DNA of 64,000 nucleotides from NCBI GenBank assembly GCA_002716125.1, contig PAZH01000003.1, positions 22,347 to 86,346 on the forward strand, given 5' to 3'. Origin of the DNA: Rhodospirillaceae bacterium (lineage in GTDB: Bacteria; Pseudomonadota; Alphaproteobacteria; UBA8366). A program made the translations under genes and the position numbers. Of this stretch, positions 26,307 through 36,955 are shown piece after piece (positions within the stretch are counted from its first letter, which is position 1; every line of letters starts with the position of its first letter). Below the pieces are notes generated by a model. It worked only from the letters and a program-made list of their open reading frames with translations, did not search any database and was not told the DNA's origin.

Positions 26307-27326
26307 CTACGCTTCGACCAAGACATCGGTGTAGAGCTCCGATGGGTCAGGTTCGGGACTGTTTTGCGCAAATTCAGCCGCGTCGGATACAATATCTTTG
26401 ATCTTGCGGTCGATTTCCTTGAGTTCGTCTTCTTCGGCAAACCCTTCGTCGATCAACCAGCCTCGCATACGATCGATCGGATCCCGCTCCGATCTAACTT
26501 TCGAGACTTCCTCCCGGCTCCGGTATTTCGCCGGATCTGACATTGAGTGGCCGCGATAGCGGTAGGTTTGCATCTCGAGCACATACGGCCCTTTACCGGC
26601 GCGGCAATGCGCAACCGCCGTCTGCGCGGCTTCGCGAACGGCCAGAACATCCATCCCGTCGACCTGCTTGCCGGGGATACCGTACGGTTTACCGCGGTTA
26701 TACAAATCGGTTCCGGCGGACGCACGTTCTTGGCTCGTACCCATCGCATACTTATTATTCTCAATGACGAAAATCGCAGGTAAATCCCACAACGCCGCCA
26801 TATTTAGAGCTTCGCCGACCTGTCCCTGATTGATTGCGCCGTCACCGAAATAGGTCACGCTGACAAGATCGTTTTCATTGTATTTGTGCGCGAAGGCAAT
26901 GCCCGCGCCAATCGGCACCTGCGCTGCGACAATTCCGTGTCCGCCGTAGAAGTTCTTCTCACGGCTGAACATGTGCATGGAGCCGCCTTTTCCTTTCGAA
27001 TATCCGCCGGCACGCCCTGTAAGCTCCGCCATCACACCGCGCGCTTCCATGCCACAGGCCAACATGTGTCCATGGTCACGGTAGCTTGTTATCACGGCAT
27101 CGCCGTCCTTCAGCGTCGACTGAATTCCGACGACGACAGCTTCCTGACCGATATACAGATGACAAAACCCACCGATTAAACCCATGCCATAGAGCTGTCC
27201 GGCCTTTTCTTCGAACCGTCTAATCAACAGCATATCGTAGTAATACTGATGCAGTTCGTCCTTAGAGGCGGTGTTGTCTTTCTTCTTCGCCGCACCTCTG
27301 GCGCGGGTTCGATCTTTAGCCGGCAT
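26307..27326 (-). CDS. pdhA: Pyruvate dehydrogenase E1 alpha subunit
   Basis: E1 alpha binds thiamine diphosphate and catalyses decarboxylation with E1 beta. It has 339 residues. The ThDP motif GDGAINQGQVGEALNMAALWDLPAIFVIENN is complete, GGHGIVAAQVPIGAGIAFA precedes it, and the regulatory-loop region YRYRGHSMSDPAKYR is present. It is the first gene of pdhA-pdhB-pdhC-lpdA-lipA. GGAG lies before the ATG. The 218-bp upstream gap is AT-rich, holds repeated GTTAATCGA elements and a TTAA-N7-TTAAC site, and must contain the operon promoter. Confidence 0.98.
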   Translation of the reverse strand: MPAKDRTRARGAAKKKDNTASKDELHQYYYDMLLIRRFEEKAGQLYGMGLIGGFCHLYIGQEAVVVGIQSTLKDGDAVITSYRDHGHMLACGMEARGVMAELTGRAGGYSKGKGGSMHMFSREKNFYGGHGIVAAQVPIGAGIAFAHKYNENDLVSVTYFGDGAINQGQVGEALNMAALWDLPAIFVIENNKYAMGTSQERASAGTDLYNRGKPYGIPGKQVDGMDVLAVREAAQTAVAHCRAGKGPYVLEMQTYRYRGHSMSDPAKYRSREEVSKVRSERDPIDRMRGWLIDEGFAEEDELKEIDRKIKDIVSDAAEFAQNSPEPDPSELYTDVLVEA

Positions 27327-27435
27327 TTGGTCTCCTTGACTGCGCTCCTAAAAGCGCGCTTTGGCTTCCGGTCACCAACAGATGGTGCGCGACGCATCGC
27401 GCTTCAAGTTTTATTAACCATTTGTGAATAAACGG

Positions 27436-27451
27436 TTAATCGACATTTAAC
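27436..27451. promoter_or_regulatory. CtrA-box-like site (TTAA-N7-TTAAC) upstream of pdhA
   Basis: TTAATCGACATTTAAC lies 110 bases upstream of the pdhA start. It matches the CtrA consensus TTAA-N7-TTAAC, and read on the minus strand (TTAA-ATGTCGA-TTAAC) it matches again. The gap also holds TTAACC/GGTTAA inverted repeats and two direct copies of GTTAATCGA. The region is AT-rich, so chance matches are possible. Confidence 0.45.
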
Positions 27452-27544
27452 TCGATTTTTGTTAATCGATTAGCTTTATCGGATTATACGATGTCACCGG
27501 GACGGTCGCTAGAACAGAATATAGAAACGCCCGGATGACCGGCG

Positions 27545-28456
27545 TTATTTCAAATCCCGCCCAACACGCTCCAATATCGCATTGACCCGGCACGCGAGTT
27601 CTAACGAATTAGCCGGATCTTTTTTGGTATCGAAACTCTTTACGAACGCCCGATACACAGATGCCAAGGGTCGTATTCCTTCAATGGCAATCTCGGTATT
27701 GTTCTTCAACAACTTAGGTGTCGGATGGTCGTCGAGTTCAAGCGTCCCACCTGAACCGACACATCGAAATCGTCGTTGCTTCACCGTCATAAGGTTTCCG
27801 AACGTCAGTTTCGCAGATATGCCCGACCCAAATGACATTTCCACCCGAATCGTATGCACCACGCCGCCCCCATTGAGACGCGTTGCTTCAATGCTTTCAG
27901 GCGCTTCGCCGGCGATGTCCAAGACCATCGAGAGATCATGGGGACCGTAGTCCCACATCCCAGACATATACCGCCGAAAAGGCCCATCGTTGCCACCGAT
28001 CGATTCGATATGCTCCAGCGGGCCAATTTCGTCAATTCTTCGACTGAGTTCGCCATAACCCGCGCTGTAAAGGTGAATGAGATTCACGAAAAATGGACAA
28101 TTCCTGCTCACAGCGCGTTGACGGATCGAATTCGCCTCCCGGCTGTTGAACGACAACGGTTTTTCCGCAAGAACCGGTAGTCCGGCGTCGATACACCGAT
28201 AGCTCAAGTCCGCGATGCGTTCCGGTTCAACGACGAGCGCCACACCGTCTAGCTCGGCGCCACTCTCCAACAGGGCATCCAAATTCGGCCAGACCTTTGG
28301 CGAGCCGATATCAGCCAACAGCGTGCGGGGTTCTTCGCTGAGAGATCGGCTAACAATACCTGCGAACGTCATTCCTTCTTCCGCCAGGATCGTTGCCATA
28401 TGTCTCTGAGCCCAACTGCCGGACCCGACGACTGCGATCGAAGGAACGCGCGCCAT
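27545..28456 (-). CDS. Gfo/Idh/MocA-family oxidoreductase
   Basis: This is an NAD(P)-dependent sugar oxidoreductase of 303 residues. The Rossmann motif AVVGSGSWAQRHM starts at about residue 9. The family EKP motif, carrying the catalytic lysine, is in PVLAEKPLSF (about 92-101). A second conserved element, WDYGPHDLSMVLD (about 167-179), carries the active-site His-Asp. Members oxidise or reduce inositols, glucose-fructose, or nucleotide-linked keto sugars such as UDP-GlcNAcA. It is the last gene of a four-gene leftward operon with an SDR, a methyltransferase and a cupin, so a role in making a modified sugar is inferred. The exact substrate is unknown. Confidence 0.87.
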   Translation of the reverse strand: MARVPSIAVVGSGSWAQRHMATILAEEGMTFAGIVSRSLSEEPRTLLADIGSPKVWPNLDALLESGAELDGVALVVEPERIADLSYRCIDAGLPVLAEKPLSFNSREANSIRQRAVSRNCPFFVNLIHLYSAGYGELSRRIDEIGPLEHIESIGGNDGPFRRYMSGMWDYGPHDLSMVLDIAGEAPESIEATRLNGGGVVHTIRVEMSFGSGISAKLTFGNLMTVKQRRFRCVGSGGTLELDDHPTPKLLKNNTEIAIEGIRPLASVYRAFVKSFDTKKDPANSLELACRVNAILERVGRDLK

Positions 28457-28465
28457 TGCCGAAAA

Positions 28466-29533
28466 TCAACCTAATTCCGCCTGATAGCGCGGGATCGCCC
28501 AGGTAAGAAAACGGTTTACCCCCTCGTCCAACCCGATTTTCGGCTCAAATCCCAGCTGCAGTTCCGCCTTGCGGATATCGGGACAACGGCGCATCGGCTC
28601 GTCCGCGGGATACGAATCCGGGTATTCCGTTGTTTGAGTCCGCACCGGAACGGGGCTCACGCGCTCAAAAGCATCCGCCAGCTCGTTCATCGACACCTCC
28701 GGATTCGGGTTGCCGATGTTATACGTCTCTCCCGGCACGCCTTTCAGCAGGACACGCATGAACCCAATCATCGCGTCGGCGACAAAGCAAAACGTGCGTG
28801 TTTGGCGACCGTCTCCATAAATCATCAAGGGTTTGTCCGCGGCGATCTGCGCCGCAAAATTGGGCATTACACGGTAGTCCGAGCGCTGCATTCCCGGTCC
28901 ATAGACATTAAAGGGCCGAATAATGTTCGTGTGAACGCCGAAATAGTCGTGAAAAATATAGCAATACGTCTCGCCGACACGTTTGCCCTCGTCATAACAA
29001 GCGCGCGGTCCCAGGGTCGACACATTGCCGCGATAACTCTCTTTGGTCGGAACGTGCGCTGGGTCGGGGTCGCCGTAAATCTCGCTTGAGGAAAAATAGA
29101 TAAATCGGGCACTTGCCGCCTGTGCCGCTCTGAGGAGACGTTCCGTTCCTACCGTCGCAACTTCTAGGGTCTCAAGCGGATAAGCGCGATAATAATACGG
29201 GCTCGCGATACCTGCCGCGTGAATTACCCAATCGAATGGCCCCTCCGGCAATTCATCACGGCATATATCCGCATGAAGTAACTCGCCCCATTCCCCAATA
29301 TCTCCCACCAATGCCTTATCGGCGACCCGGAAATTATCTAAAATCGAAAGTTTGCAGGGACTGGCCAAAACTTCCTCATTCAATCGCTTGAAAATGGCGA
29401 GAAAATAGCGGCCAAGAAAGCCCGCTCCCCCAGCGATCAGTATTCGTTTGCCGGCCAGACTTTCCACTTCGCGCGGCAAACCGCCGATTATATCGTCGAG
29501 ATCGCTGTCCAGAATCAGATCGCTAGAAATCAT
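28466..29533 (-). CDS. NAD-dependent sugar epimerase/dehydratase (extended SDR)
   Basis: This is an extended short-chain dehydrogenase of about 355 residues acting on nucleotide sugars. After an acidic N-terminal lead of about 28 residues comes the NAD fold KRILIAGGAGFLGRYF. The active site has SSSEIYGDPD and the YxxxK pair in ACYDEGKRVGE. The product-side motif NIIRPFNVYGPGMQ is typical of UDP-glucuronate decarboxylase-like and 4,6-dehydratase-like members. The track starts at a TTG (29569); the ATG at 29533 is used and overlaps the methyltransferase stop by 11 bases. It lies nine bases before the oxidoreductase. Whether it decarboxylates, dehydrates or epimerises cannot be decided here. Confidence 0.88.
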   Translation of the reverse strand: MISSDLILDSDLDDIIGGLPREVESLAGKRILIAGGAGFLGRYFLAIFKRLNEEVLASPCKLSILDNFRVADKALVGDIGEWGELLHADICRDELPEGPFDWVIHAAGIASPYYYRAYPLETLEVATVGTERLLRAAQAASARFIYFSSSEIYGDPDPAHVPTKESYRGNVSTLGPRACYDEGKRVGETYCYIFHDYFGVHTNIIRPFNVYGPGMQRSDYRVMPNFAAQIAADKPLMIYGDGRQTRTFCFVADAMIGFMRVLLKGVPGETYNIGNPNPEVSMNELADAFERVSPVPVRTQTTEYPDSYPADEPMRRCPDIRKAELQLGFEPKIGLDEGVNRFLTWAIPRYQAELG

Positions 29534-30779
29534 CCGCTGATACCATTCGTAAGGTTGGCAAGGGCACAATAAATCGACGGTTCCCCGTCAGAAATGACTT
29601 ATTGTTTTCGATAATTGGATCGGCAAAGTTCCATGCAAGGACAACCACGTCGTCGACGGGTTGTTGCTCCAGCTGAGACGAAGCAAATATCGGAACATTC
29701 AGGCCAGGGCTCAGCAATCCTTGTTTCCAGGGGCTATCATCCACAATGTATTCGATGTCGGTATTTGTAAGGCCAAACTGATGCATCAAGGTCGTCGCTT
29801 TGGCCGGTGCACCGTATCCGGCAATCCGTCGGCCGGCACGTTTCGCGGCGCTAATCTCCGCCGTCAACCGATCGCCGGCTTCGGCAATCTGCGCCGTTAA
29901 CTTTGAATAAGCAGCCGAATCGAAAAGCCCCGCCTTTTCCTCCAGTTGAATTAAATTTGTCACACCTTCCGACACCGACCGCCCCGCCTCGAACGGGGCC
30001 GCAAAGACTCGGATCGAACCGCCATGGCTCGCGATGCGTTCGACATGAAACAAGACAAAACCCTGCGATTTAAGGAAATCACGCAAGGGGCGTACGGCAT
30101 GATAGTCCAGATGTTCGTGATAAATCGTGTCGAACAGCGTGTGTTCCAGCACATCGAGAAGATAAGAAACCTCAAACACGAAAATACCGTCGGTCTCAAG
30201 CACGTCACGTACTCCGGAGATGACGCCGCCGAGATTATCGATATGGGCACAAACATTGTTTGCCGTGACAATTTTGGCCTTGCCGCGTTCTGCCGTTATC
30301 GTCTCGGCCGTCGCATGTGAGAAGAAATCGATGATCGTCGGGATACCAGAAGCATTCGCTTCTGTTGCGATTTTTTGCGCTGGATCGACGCCTTGGATCT
30401 CCGCACCTAAGCTTTGAGAAGCCCGTAAGAGCGTTCCGTCGTTTGAACCGATATCAACGACAAGGTCGCCGGGCTTCGCTCCCGAGATCGACCATAGCGC
30501 CTTTGCGTAAGTTTCGAAATGCGCGACAAAACTTGGAGAAGCCCCTGAAACGTAGACATAATTTGAAAATAACAAGGATGGATCTACGACATGCCCCAAT
30601 TGTACATGACCGCAATCCGCGCACAAATTCAGTTCGAGAGGATACGCGTCCTGCGCTTTCTCCTTGTCCGCGGGGGATATGAATGCATTCGCAGGCGGGG
30701 TTGGTGCCAAGACACAAACGCGTTCAAGCGACCGGCTGCCGCATAACCGGCAATCTTCTCGTCGCCTGCAATTGTTCAT
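29523..30779 (-). CDS. Sugar C-methyltransferase-like protein (zinc-binding N-terminus, SAM domain)
   Basis: This is a SAM-dependent methyltransferase of about 418 residues. It has the three-part build of deoxysugar C-methyltransferases such as TylC3 and NovU: an N-terminal zinc-binding part (CRLCGS and CADCGHVQLGH), a SAM-binding domain (VVDIGSNDGTLL), an active-site stretch with tyrosine and histidines (IYHEHLDYHA), and the C-terminal NAD-fold-like domain (AGYGAPAKATTL). The track begins upstream at 30911 with Arg/Ser-rich sequence unlike the family; the ATG at 30779 (MNNCRRREDCRLCG) is used. It lies ten bases after the cupin gene. It probably adds a methyl group to a keto-sugar nucleotide, an inference from family and context. 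Confidence 0.87.
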   Translation of the reverse strand: MNNCRRREDCRLCGSRSLERVCVLAPTPPANAFISPADKEKAQDAYPLELNLCADCGHVQLGHVVDPSLLFSNYVYVSGASPSFVAHFETYAKALWSISGAKPGDLVVDIGSNDGTLLRASQSLGAEIQGVDPAQKIATEANASGIPTIIDFFSHATAETITAERGKAKIVTANNVCAHIDNLGGVISGVRDVLETDGIFVFEVSYLLDVLEHTLFDTIYHEHLDYHAVRPLRDFLKSQGFVLFHVERIASHGGSIRVFAAPFEAGRSVSEGVTNLIQLEEKAGLFDSAAYSKLTAQIAEAGDRLTAEISAAKRAGRRIAGYGAPAKATTLMHQFGLTNTDIEYIVDDSPWKQGLLSPGLNVPIFASSQLEQQPVDDVVVLAWNFADPIIENNKSFLTGNRRFIVPLPTLRMVSADDF

Positions 30780-30789
30780 GGCCGGATGA

Positions 30790-31230
30790 TCAATCGATCT
30801 TCGACGGATCGACGAGCGTGATGCGCCGAACGTCGGCTTCGTAGGTTTCTTGATCGCGCGGATTGCGTCCGAATGTGTAGAAAACCGTATCTTCGGTGAA
30901 GACCATGGCATGATCGACCATCGGCGGCGTGAAAAACAGCTCGCCTTTCTTAACAGTCACCATTTCCGGATCGTCCTCCGACCCGTGTGGACGATGGTAA
31001 TAATCGATCTCGCCTTCGGCGACATAACAATAGTGCCAATCCGTCAGGTGATAATGATTGGCTCGCACTGTCCCTTTCTTTGAAGAAATAATAACAACAC
31101 TTTTCGTCGGCAGATCATACAGAGGCTGGATAGAACCTCTCTCATCGTTATGACTGGCTTCCAAAGGCACAATAACGTCCGTCGGCCACATGCTCGGATC
31201 GTCAAGATGAATGCTCTTCCAATCGCTCAT
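30790..31230 (-). CDS. RmlC-like cupin domain protein
   Basis: This is a small single-domain cupin of 146 residues. The first cupin motif is visible as RANHYHLTDWHYCYVAEGEIDYYHR (two His plus a later Glu) and the second as FFTPPMVDHAMVFTEDT. The N-terminal DERGSIQPL resembles the start of dTDP-4-dehydrorhamnose 3,5-epimerase-like and sugar ketoisomerase-like cupins. As the first gene of the cassette operon it probably epimerises or isomerises a keto sugar, or stabilises a partner. This role is inferred from neighbours. It diverges from the glycosyltransferase across a 175-bp AT-rich gap. Confidence 0.8.
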   Translation of the reverse strand: MSDWKSIHLDDPSMWPTDVIVPLEASHNDERGSIQPLYDLPTKSVVIISSKKGTVRANHYHLTDWHYCYVAEGEIDYYHRPHGSEDDPEMVTVKKGELFFTPPMVDHAMVFTEDTVFYTFGRNPRDQETYEADVRRITLVDPSKID

Positions 31231-31405
31231 TGCCTGTCTTACTTCTTAGTTTGAAATTAGCATTTGCGAAATTTCATTCAAATCCACAAAAATTTTATCC
31301 TTTTTTTGATAAGCCAATACAATACTTAGTGATAAATTGGAATTACTAAGATACTTGGCCTTCTACTTATTGGCACATGGATCTGTTTAGCGTAGACATA
31401 AAAGA
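31231..31405. promoter_or_regulatory. AT-rich divergent promoter region of the sugar cassette
   Basis: This 175-bp gap separates the leftward cupin operon from the rightward glycosyltransferase, so it should hold both promoters. It contains two inverted repeats: TGAAAT...ATTTCA near the cupin and CTTAGT-14-ACTAAG at 31325-31350. No boxes with convincing spacing were picked. Confidence 0.4.
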
Positions 31406-32122
31406 ATGACCAACGAAATAGAACTTTCTATAATTGTGCCGTGCTACAACGAAACCGCGACAATCAGGAAAATCATCGAGCTGGCTTCAGGTGCCGATAA
31501 ACTTGGCTTAAATTTCGAGATTATTGTTATCGATGACGGTTCGTCGGATGGCAGTAGAAAAAAAATTTATGAACTTGAGCACGAGTTCGGACATGTGATA
31601 GCGAAGTTCCACAAAAAAAACTTTGGGAAAGGCGCCGCGCTTAAAACAGGTATTCAAATCGCCAGAGGTGACATCATCCTTATTCAAGACGCAGATCTAG
31701 AGTATGATACGAGTGATTATCCGAAGCTCTTAAAGCCGTTTATCGATGACAAAGCCGACATCGTTTTTGGATCGCGGTTTAAGAGTGGAGAAGTAGGTCG
31801 TGTCCTGTATTTCTGGCACAGCGTAGCGAATCACGTATTAACGCTCTTTTCCAATATGATGACAGATTTGAACCTTACTGACATGGAAACTGGATATAAG
31901 GTCTTCCGACGCGAAATCGTGAATAAGTTCGAAATCAAGGAAAAACGCTTCGGCGTTGAACCGGAATTGGCTGCTAAAGTTGGTAAACTAAAACCGCTTC
32001 CACGAATTTATGAAGTTGGCATTAGCTATTACGGACGCACTTACGAAGATGGTAAGAAAATTGGTTGGAAGGATGGGTTACGCGCACTTTATTGCATCAT
32101 AAAATATAAAATTTTTGATTAA
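31406..32122 (+). CDS. Family 2 glycosyltransferase, polyprenyl-phosphate-mannosyltransferase-like
   Basis: This is a GT-A-fold inverting glycosyltransferase of 238 residues, resembling dolichol-phosphate mannosyltransferase. The N-terminal SIIVPCYNE, the nucleotide-binding IDDGSSDGSR, the metal-binding DADLEYD and the GSRFKSG loop are all present. There is no C-terminal membrane domain, and the protein ends soon after YKIFD. Such enzymes often charge undecaprenyl phosphate with a sugar for later transfer to a surface glycan. The gene is AT-rich and Lys/Ile-rich compared with the window, suggesting separate ancestry. It is divergent from the cassette operon. No other rightward gene follows it before ftsB. 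Confidence 0.9.
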   Translation: MTNEIELSIIVPCYNETATIRKIIELASGADKLGLNFEIIVIDDGSSDGSRKKIYELEHEFGHVIAKFHKKNFGKGAALKTGIQIARGDIILIQDADLEYDTSDYPKLLKPFIDDKADIVFGSRFKSGEVGRVLYFWHSVANHVLTLFSNMMTDLNLTDMETGYKVFRREIVNKFEIKEKRFGVEPELAAKVGKLKPLPRIYEVGISYYGRTYEDGKKIGWKDGLRALYCIIKYKIFD

Positions 32123-32226
32123 TTTGTGCGCTGAAGCAATAATTAACGTGAATTTACTGCGGCGTTTTAATTTTTTTAATTTCTTGTCGCAACAACTAAT
32201 GTCATTCCCTCGTTTGGACATCTGAA

Positions 32227-32535
32227 CTACTCAAGAATAATTTTTTCGTTATGGCTCAGCACGTTCAAGATTTTTCGTGAACGCTCATCTAATATATCCA
32301 AATCCAAATTATCTGGCCGTAATATATTGGTGCGATTTTCGATCACTTCACGTTTGCTCCGCCGTTCTTGCAGCACTCGTTCCGCTTTCGCTAACTCGCC
32401 CGAGATCTTTATATAGGCGTTCAGACCGTGGTCGCCCTTCATCGAATGATAGGCAAAATACCCGACAACCAACGCCCCGAATACGGGAACGGCTATCTGA
32501 CGAATCCGTTCATTGATACTACTCACCCATCGCAT
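32227..32535 (-). CDS. ftsB: Cell division protein FtsB/DivIC family (septum formation initiator)
   Basis: This is a small bitopic divisome protein of 102 residues. One membrane segment (IAVPVFGALVVGYFAYHSM, about 14-32) is followed by GDHGLNAYIKISGELAKAERVLQE, the FtsB/DivIC signature, and a coiled-coil periplasmic part ending in ILDERSRKILNVLSHNEKIILE. FtsB works with FtsL and FtsQ to activate septal peptidoglycan synthesis. Position between eno and the pdh operon is its usual place in alphaproteobacteria, here moved apart from pdhA by the sugar cassette. The start codon overlaps the end of a 16-bp inverted repeat, and no Shine-Dalgarno is visible. Confidence 0.9.
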   Translation of the reverse strand: MRWVSSINERIRQIAVPVFGALVVGYFAYHSMKGDHGLNAYIKISGELAKAERVLQERRSKREVIENRTNILRPDNLDLDILDERSRKILNVLSHNEKIILE

Positions 32536-32550
32536 GCCATAATAATGGCA
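32535..32550 (-). other. Inverted repeat touching the ftsB start codon
   Basis: TGCCAT-AATA-ATGGCA is a perfect six-base-pair stem with a four-base loop whose last base is the first base of the ftsB ATG. There is no recognisable ribosome site between, so it could influence initiation. The rest of the 142-bp AT-rich gap to eno shows ACTTGA/TCAAGT (32578-32596) but no T-tract terminator. Confidence 0.4.
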
Positions 32551-32677
32551 ATATTAAATTATAACGTCAAACATTTTACTTGAGTTCATTTCAAGTAATT
32601 AATGTGAGAGCCAATTAATACTTAAATTATAAAATATCTTTTACCCTCTCTTTCTGCAAAATCCAGAGAATAGAATT

Positions 32678-33961
<1,284 letters not shown>

Positions 33962-33987
33962 TCAACTCCCCATTAAGCGGTTAAGTT

Positions 33988-34830
33988 TCAAAGCGTAAAA
34001 GGATTAGCTTTCGCGATCTGGTCGAACGCAACAAGTTGCGACAAAAGCAGTTCCAATTGATCAAGCGGAACCATATTGGGCCCGTCGGAAGGTGCTGAAT
34101 CCGGATCCTGGTGCGTTTCAATGAAAACCGCAGCAACCCCAACGGCAATTGCGGCACGGGCCAAAGCCGGAACAAATTCGCGCTGCCCCCCGGATGTCGT
34201 GCCCTGCCCGCCCGGCTGCTGTACGGAATGCGTCGCGTCGAAAACAATCGGATATCCGTTCTGCGCCATTATTGGGAGCGAACGCATATCACTCACCAGC
34301 GTGTTATAGCCAAAACTCGCGCCGCGCTCGGTCAATAAGATCTTCTCGTTCCCGGTATCCGCGATCTTCGCGACCACCTGTTTCATATCCCAAGGCGCCA
34401 AGAACTGCCCTTTTTTGACATTCACGGCTTTGCCGGTCTGACCCGCCGCGATCAACAAGTCCGTCTGCCGGCACAAGAACGCAGGTATCTGCAGTACATC
34501 GACAACTTCTGCCGCCGCCGCACACTGCTCCGGCTCGTGAACATCGGTCAGAACCGGACATCCATGTGTTTCCTTCACCTCGGCAAAAACCGGAAGCGCG
34601 TCTGACAAGCCGACGCCCCGCGGACTGCTGTTCGAGGTACGATTCGCCTTATCGAAGGATGTCTTATAGATAAAATCCAACCCCAATCTCGCCGTCATTT
34701 CACAGAGCGCCGCACTCATCTCAAGCGCGTGCTGACGGCTCTCCATCGCGCAAGGGCCTGCGATCAGCGTAAAGGGTCTATTGTTCGCCGTTTCGGTCTT
34801 GCCGATCGTCACGCTTTTTTGGTCGGCCAT
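33988..34830 (-). CDS. kdsA: 3-deoxy-8-phosphooctulonate synthase (KDO-8-phosphate synthase)
   Basis: KdsA condenses phosphoenolpyruvate with arabinose 5-phosphate to make KDO-8-phosphate for lipopolysaccharide core. It has 280 residues with the family blocks [21 protein letters not shown] (split here), [11 protein letters not shown] and [14 protein letters not shown]. The N-terminal IAGPCAMES has cysteine where the metal-independent E. coli enzyme has asparagine, so this is predicted to be the metal-dependent class. It lies between pyrG and eno. Presence of a KDO enzyme together with lpxA and lpxB shows a lipid-A-containing envelope. Confidence 0.97.
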   Translation of the reverse strand: MADQKSVTIGKTETANNRPFTLIAGPCAMESRQHALEMSAALCEMTARLGLDFIYKTSFDKANRTSNSSPRGVGLSDALPVFAEVKETHGCPVLTDVHEPEQCAAAAEVVDVLQIPAFLCRQTDLLIAAGQTGKAVNVKKGQFLAPWDMKQVVAKIADTGNEKILLTERGASFGYNTLVSDMRSLPIMAQNGYPIVFDATHSVQQPGGQGTTSGGQREFVPALARAAIAVGVAAVFIETHQDPDSAPSDGPNMVPLDQLELLLSQLVAFDQIAKANPFTL

Positions 34831-34849
34831 GACGCCAAGTCTCCAGAGC

Positions 34850-36529
<1,680 letters not shown>

Positions 36530-36566
36530 TTAATTTTCATTGCGCTTTTTCGATCTCGAATAATGG

Positions 36567-36881
36567 TTATTTCGAAAGAGGTACCGAGGGCTGTCCAGGT
36601 GCCGTATTTGTCGACGCCGGCTTATTCGCGTCGAGAACGGACGTCGACTCGCCCGTATGGCTTGCGAGAATCGCCAAAGTTAAGCTCGTCAGCATAAAGC
36701 AGGCCGCCAATATCGCCGTCGCCCGGGTCAGCAAATTCGCTGTCCCGCGTACGCTCACCAAACCGGAGCCACTGCCGCCGCCGCCGATGCCCAATCCACC
36801 ACCTTCACTGCGCTGCAGGAGGACAACGACCACCAAAGCAATGGCGATAAGCAAATGAATGACAAGAATTATTGTAGTCAA
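36567..36881 (-). CDS. secG: Preprotein translocase subunit SecG
   Basis: SecG is the small inner-membrane subunit of the SecYEG translocon. It has 104 residues with two hydrophobic segments (IILVIHLLIAIALVVVVLLQ and ATAILAACFMLTSLTLAILAS) around the conserved loop QRSEGGGLGIGGGGS. The start is TTG, the codon matching the family N-terminus (MTTIILVIHLLIA), with TAGGT nine bases upstream. It lies between tpiA and pyrG, separated by 74 and 79 bases. Confidence 0.94.
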   Translation of the reverse strand: MTTIILVIHLLIAIALVVVVLLQRSEGGGLGIGGGGSGSGLVSVRGTANLLTRATAILAACFMLTSLTLAILASHTGESTSVLDANKPASTNTAPGQPSVPLSK

Positions 36882-36955
36882 TTGAACGGACCTAATGAGA
36901 ATCGGACTCGCCGGTTCCGAATTGCTGAGTATTTAATCTGTCTCGGAACTGTTGG

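Larger units (their letters stand above)
27545..32122. other. Accessory sugar-modification cassette inserted between pdhA and ftsB
   Basis: Five genes break the usual pdhA-ftsB-eno order: a leftward operon of oxidoreductase, extended SDR, C-methyltransferase and cupin with gaps of about 10 bases or overlaps, and a divergent glycosyltransferase. The 31231-32226 part is notably richer in A+T than the flanks. No nucleotidyltransferase, flippase or polymerase gene is included, so the precursor and export functions must be encoded elsewhere. No transposase, integrase or flanking repeat was seen. Confidence 0.65.

Noticed and set aside
27327-27544. Gene in the 218-bp gap before pdhA
   Set aside because: No ORF with a start and protein-like composition. 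The gap is AT-rich with repeats and fits a promoter region.
29534-29569. Upstream TTG start for the SDR gene
   Set aside because: It would deepen the overlap with the methyltransferase, adds non-family residues, and a proper ATG exists at 29533.
32578-32596. ACTTGA/TCAAGT inverted repeat as an eno terminator
   Set aside because: The stem is short, AT-rich and not followed by T on the minus strand. eno and ftsB may be co-transcribed.
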